The position numbers and the translations under genes were made by a program. Positions 62,542 to 64,000 of a stretch of 64,000 bases of DNA are shown piece by piece. The stretch covers positions 1,451,501-1,515,500 of the forward strand of contig NZ_CP020028.1 of NCBI RefSeq assembly GCF_002240415.1. The letters are read 5' to 3'. The notes beneath the pieces were generated by a model. It worked only from the letters and a program-made list of their open reading frames with translations, was not told the DNA's origin and searched no databases. Position 1 is the stretch's first letter. The number at the start of each line of letters is the position of its first letter. The stretch comes from Paenibacillus kribbensis (GTDB lineage: Bacteria > Bacillota > Bacilli > Paenibacillales > Paenibacillaceae).

Positions 62542-63302
62542 AGGCCATAATTGTAGAAGACGAAATTCCAGCGCGCGAAGAGCTGGAGTATCTTATTCAG
62601 ACGCATAGCAGCATTGAGGTGACGAATAGCTTCGAGGACGGACTGGATGTGTTCCGGTTTTTGCAGGAGCAGGAGACGGACGCCATCTTTCTGGATATTA
62701 ATATTCCTTCGCTGGACGGGATGCTGCTGGCTCAGAATATTAGCAAATTTGCTAAAAAGCCTTATATTATTTTTACGACCGCCTATAAAGAACATGCGGC
62801 ACAGGCCTTTGAACTGGAGGCATTCGACTACATTCTCAAGCCGTATGATGAAAAACGAATCGCCGCCATGCTGCGCAAGCTGGAAAATGCCTATGAGCAG
62901 CGGAATGCCCAGTCACAGGAGACGGCCTCACCTGCACAGCCTCGAGCTGCTGAAGCAAGCATAGTCAGCGCTTCGGGTCGCATCAATCTGCTGAAAAACG
63001 ACAAAATTATTGTGACCGATGCGAGCGATATTTACTATGCGTGCGCACAGGAAAAGGTTACCCGCGTATTTACAAGGCATGAGGAATATACGATGCCGAT
63101 GAGCATCTCGGAATTTCATGCCCGCTTGCCGCAGCAGGACTTTTTCCGTTGTCACCGTTCCTACACGGTGAATCTGTCGCAAATTCGTGAAATTGTGCCC
63201 TGGTTCAATCACACGTATCTCCTGCGTTTGCGCGGCCTGGACGCGGAGATTCCGGTAAGCCGAAGCAAAGCCAAGGAATTTCGGCAAATTATGCGACTAT
63301 AA
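62538..63302 (+). CDS. lytT: LytTR-family response regulator
   Basis: 254-residue response regulator. Receiver domain with acidic pocket IVEDE, phospho-Asp D53 in [12 protein letters not shown] and KP at the end; then a Gln/Ala linker and a C-terminal LytTR DNA-binding domain (from about residue 145; [18 protein letters not shown]). LytTR proteins bind pairs of short direct repeats. Such a pair lies immediately downstream, in front of the OFA transporter gene. Confidence 0.95.
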   Translation: MKAIIVEDEIPAREELEYLIQTHSSIEVTNSFEDGLDVFRFLQEQETDAIFLDINIPSLDGMLLAQNISKFAKKPYIIFTTAYKEHAAQAFELEAFDYILKPYDEKRIAAMLRKLENAYEQRNAQSQETASPAQPRAAEASIVSASGRINLLKNDKIIVTDASDIYYACAQEKVTRVFTRHEEYTMPMSISEFHARLPQQDFFRCHRSYTVNLSQIREIVPWFNHTYLLRLRGLDAEIPVSRSKAKEFRQIMRL

Positions 63303-63303
63303 A

Positions 63304-63334
63304 GGCACTTCATTCCGCTATATGTGCATTTCAT
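63304..63334 (+). promoter_or_regulatory. LytTR-type direct repeat in front of the OFA transporter gene
   Basis: GGCACTTCAT (63304-63313), exactly 11 bp, then TGCATTTCAT (63325-63334). The E. coli YpdB site at yhjX is, as I recall, GGCATTTCAT-N11-GGCATTTCAT; the two halves here differ by one base each. Confidence 0.75.
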
Positions 63335-63342
63335 TCCTCAAA

Positions 63343-63372
63343 TGAATTCTGGCTAACTTACGACGTTATAAT
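63343..63372 (+). promoter_or_regulatory. Activator-dependent promoter of the OFA transporter gene
   Basis: Consensus TATAAT (63367-63372) with only a poor -35 (TGAATT, 63343-63348, 18-bp spacer). The direct repeat ends 8 bp before that -35, the position expected for an activator. Leader of about 115 nt before the ATG. Confidence 0.55.
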
Positions 63373-63493
63373 GATCCATGTAGAGAGAATCCTTACAGAC
63401 TTGCTCCTCCAAGGCGCAGGTGCGTACTGGATTCCCGGTTATCATGATGACAATTTGACGCTATAAGAGCCGGAATGAAAAGAGGAGATTTAT

Positions 63494-64000
63494 ATGAAAA
63501 CAAACAGTGGAAACCGCCTGCTGATCGTGCTTGGAACGATTATTGTCCAGATGGGATTAGGAACGATTTACACTTGGAGTTTGTTTAATCAACCGCTGGT
63601 GGACCGCTTTGGCTGGAACCTCAGCTCGGTCGCCATTACATTTTCGATTACCAGCTTTGCGCTGGCAATTGCTACATTATTTGCAGGCAAGCTGCAGGAT
63701 AAATGGGGATTGCGTCGTCTGATTTTAGGTGCAGGTGTCGTGTTAGGTGTAGGGTTAATGCTCAGCTCACAGGTAAGCTCCCTGTCCCTGCTGTACATTT
63801 TAGCGGGTGTTGTCGTAGGTTTTGCGGACGGTACGGCATATATTACATCACTGTCGAATCTGATCAAATGGTTTCCCGAGAAAAAAGGACTTATTTCCGG
63901 TATTTCGGTTGGGGCATACGGAACAGGCAGTCTTATTTTCAAATATATTAATGGTTCGCTGATTCAGTCCGTTGGCGTATCACAGGCATTTCTGTATTGG
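63494..64000 (+). CDS. OFA-family MFS transporter (YhjX-like), 3'-truncated by window edge
   Basis: First 169 codons of a major facilitator protein; the frame is open to the end of the window. From ATG 63494 (GAGGAGA upstream) at least four membrane segments are visible. GTIYTWSLFNQPLVDRFGWNLSSVAITFS, GKLQDKWGLRR, ADGTAYITSLSNLIKWFPEKKGLISG and VGAYGTGSL closely follow E. coli YhjX, a pyruvate-induced OFA transporter, from memory. Substrate is probably a small carboxylate such as pyruvate; this is inference. Confidence 0.88.
   Translation, partial: MKTNSGNRLLIVLGTIIVQMGLGTIYTWSLFNQPLVDRFGWNLSSVAITFSITSFALAIATLFAGKLQDKWGLRRLILGAGVVLGVGLMLSSQVSSLSLLYILAGVVVGFADGTAYITSLSNLIKWFPEKKGLISGISVGAYGTGSLIFKYINGSLIQSVGVSQAFLYW

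Noticed and set aside
1..64000. CRISPR array, prophage or integrated element
   Set aside because: No regularly spaced repeats, no integrase, transposase or phage genes, and gene content is core metabolism throughout.

Overview
The window looks like the chromosome of a low-to-moderate GC, endospore-forming Firmicute of the Paenibacillus type (close to the P. polymyxa group). The pointers are the alaS-ireB-ruvX-DUF1292-mltG-U32 order shared with Bacillus, split glycine dehydrogenase genes, a large Firmicute-type galT, GlcT/RAT control of ptsG, and a secreted GH9-CBM3c-FN3-CBM3b cellulase. It is mostly core genome. I see no rRNA, tRNA, CRISPR array, prophage or intact insertion sequence. One IS-end-like motif lies near 40.54 kb.

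Layout. 1-7.1 kb: 3' part of alaS, then ireB, ruvX, two tandem DUF1292 genes, mltG and the U32 pair yrrN/yrrO (trhP1/trhP2); the methyltransferase yrrM that separates mltG and yrrN in Bacillus is absent here. 7.3-17.2 kb: single transcription units for a chemoreceptor, a PbpI-like class B PBP, an AI-2E family permease, a polysaccharide deacetylase, ilvD and a membrane acyltransferase. 17.5-21 kb: alpha/beta hydrolase-HAD-sirtuin operon behind an Fnr/CRP-type box, then an aldo/keto reductase. 21.2-26.1 kb: AraC regulator divergent from galK-galE-galT, with interleaved promoters. 26.3-29.7 kb: iron alcohol dehydrogenase, then nfeD-floT behind a textbook SigW promoter.

29.9-35.2 kb: glcT, the RAT/terminator leader, ptsG, ptsH and ptsI. 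35.3-40.5 kb: gcvT-gcvPA-gcvPB on the minus strand behind a tandem glycine riboswitch, divergent from gcvH. 40.7-42.9 kb: a secreted HEFGH-motif protein ending in a predicted left-handed beta-helix. 43.5-48.7 kb: mtlA-mtlR-mtlF-mtlD. 48.9-52.7 kb: a Fur-box-controlled ABC exporter pair whose first subunit carries an N-terminal DUF454 domain. 53-59.7 kb: type I pullulanase with a C-terminal PUD-like module, bL25/Ctc, and the GH9 cellulase. 59.8-64 kb: S66 peptidase, LytS/LytT two-component system and an OFA-family transporter cut by the window end.

How the parts fit. PtsI and HPr energise both PtsG (glucose) and MtlA/MtlF (mannitol); GlcT and MtlR are PRD proteins that read PTS phosphorylation. 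The gal operon, pullulanase and cellulase feed hexose metabolism. The most notable regulatory finds are: (i) a direct repeat GGCACTTCAT-N11-TGCATTTCAT between lytT and an OFA transporter resembling E. coli YhjX, matching the architecture I recall for the E. coli YpdB site and suggesting a conserved pyruvate-sensing module; (ii) a perfect 19-bp Fur box over the promoter of the DUF454-ABC fusion; (iii) an exact TGAAAC-N16-CGTA SigW promoter for nfeD-floT; (iv) a perfect TGTGA-N6-TCACA site placed at about -42 of a candidate promoter; and (v) an unusually long antitermination leader in front of ptsG.
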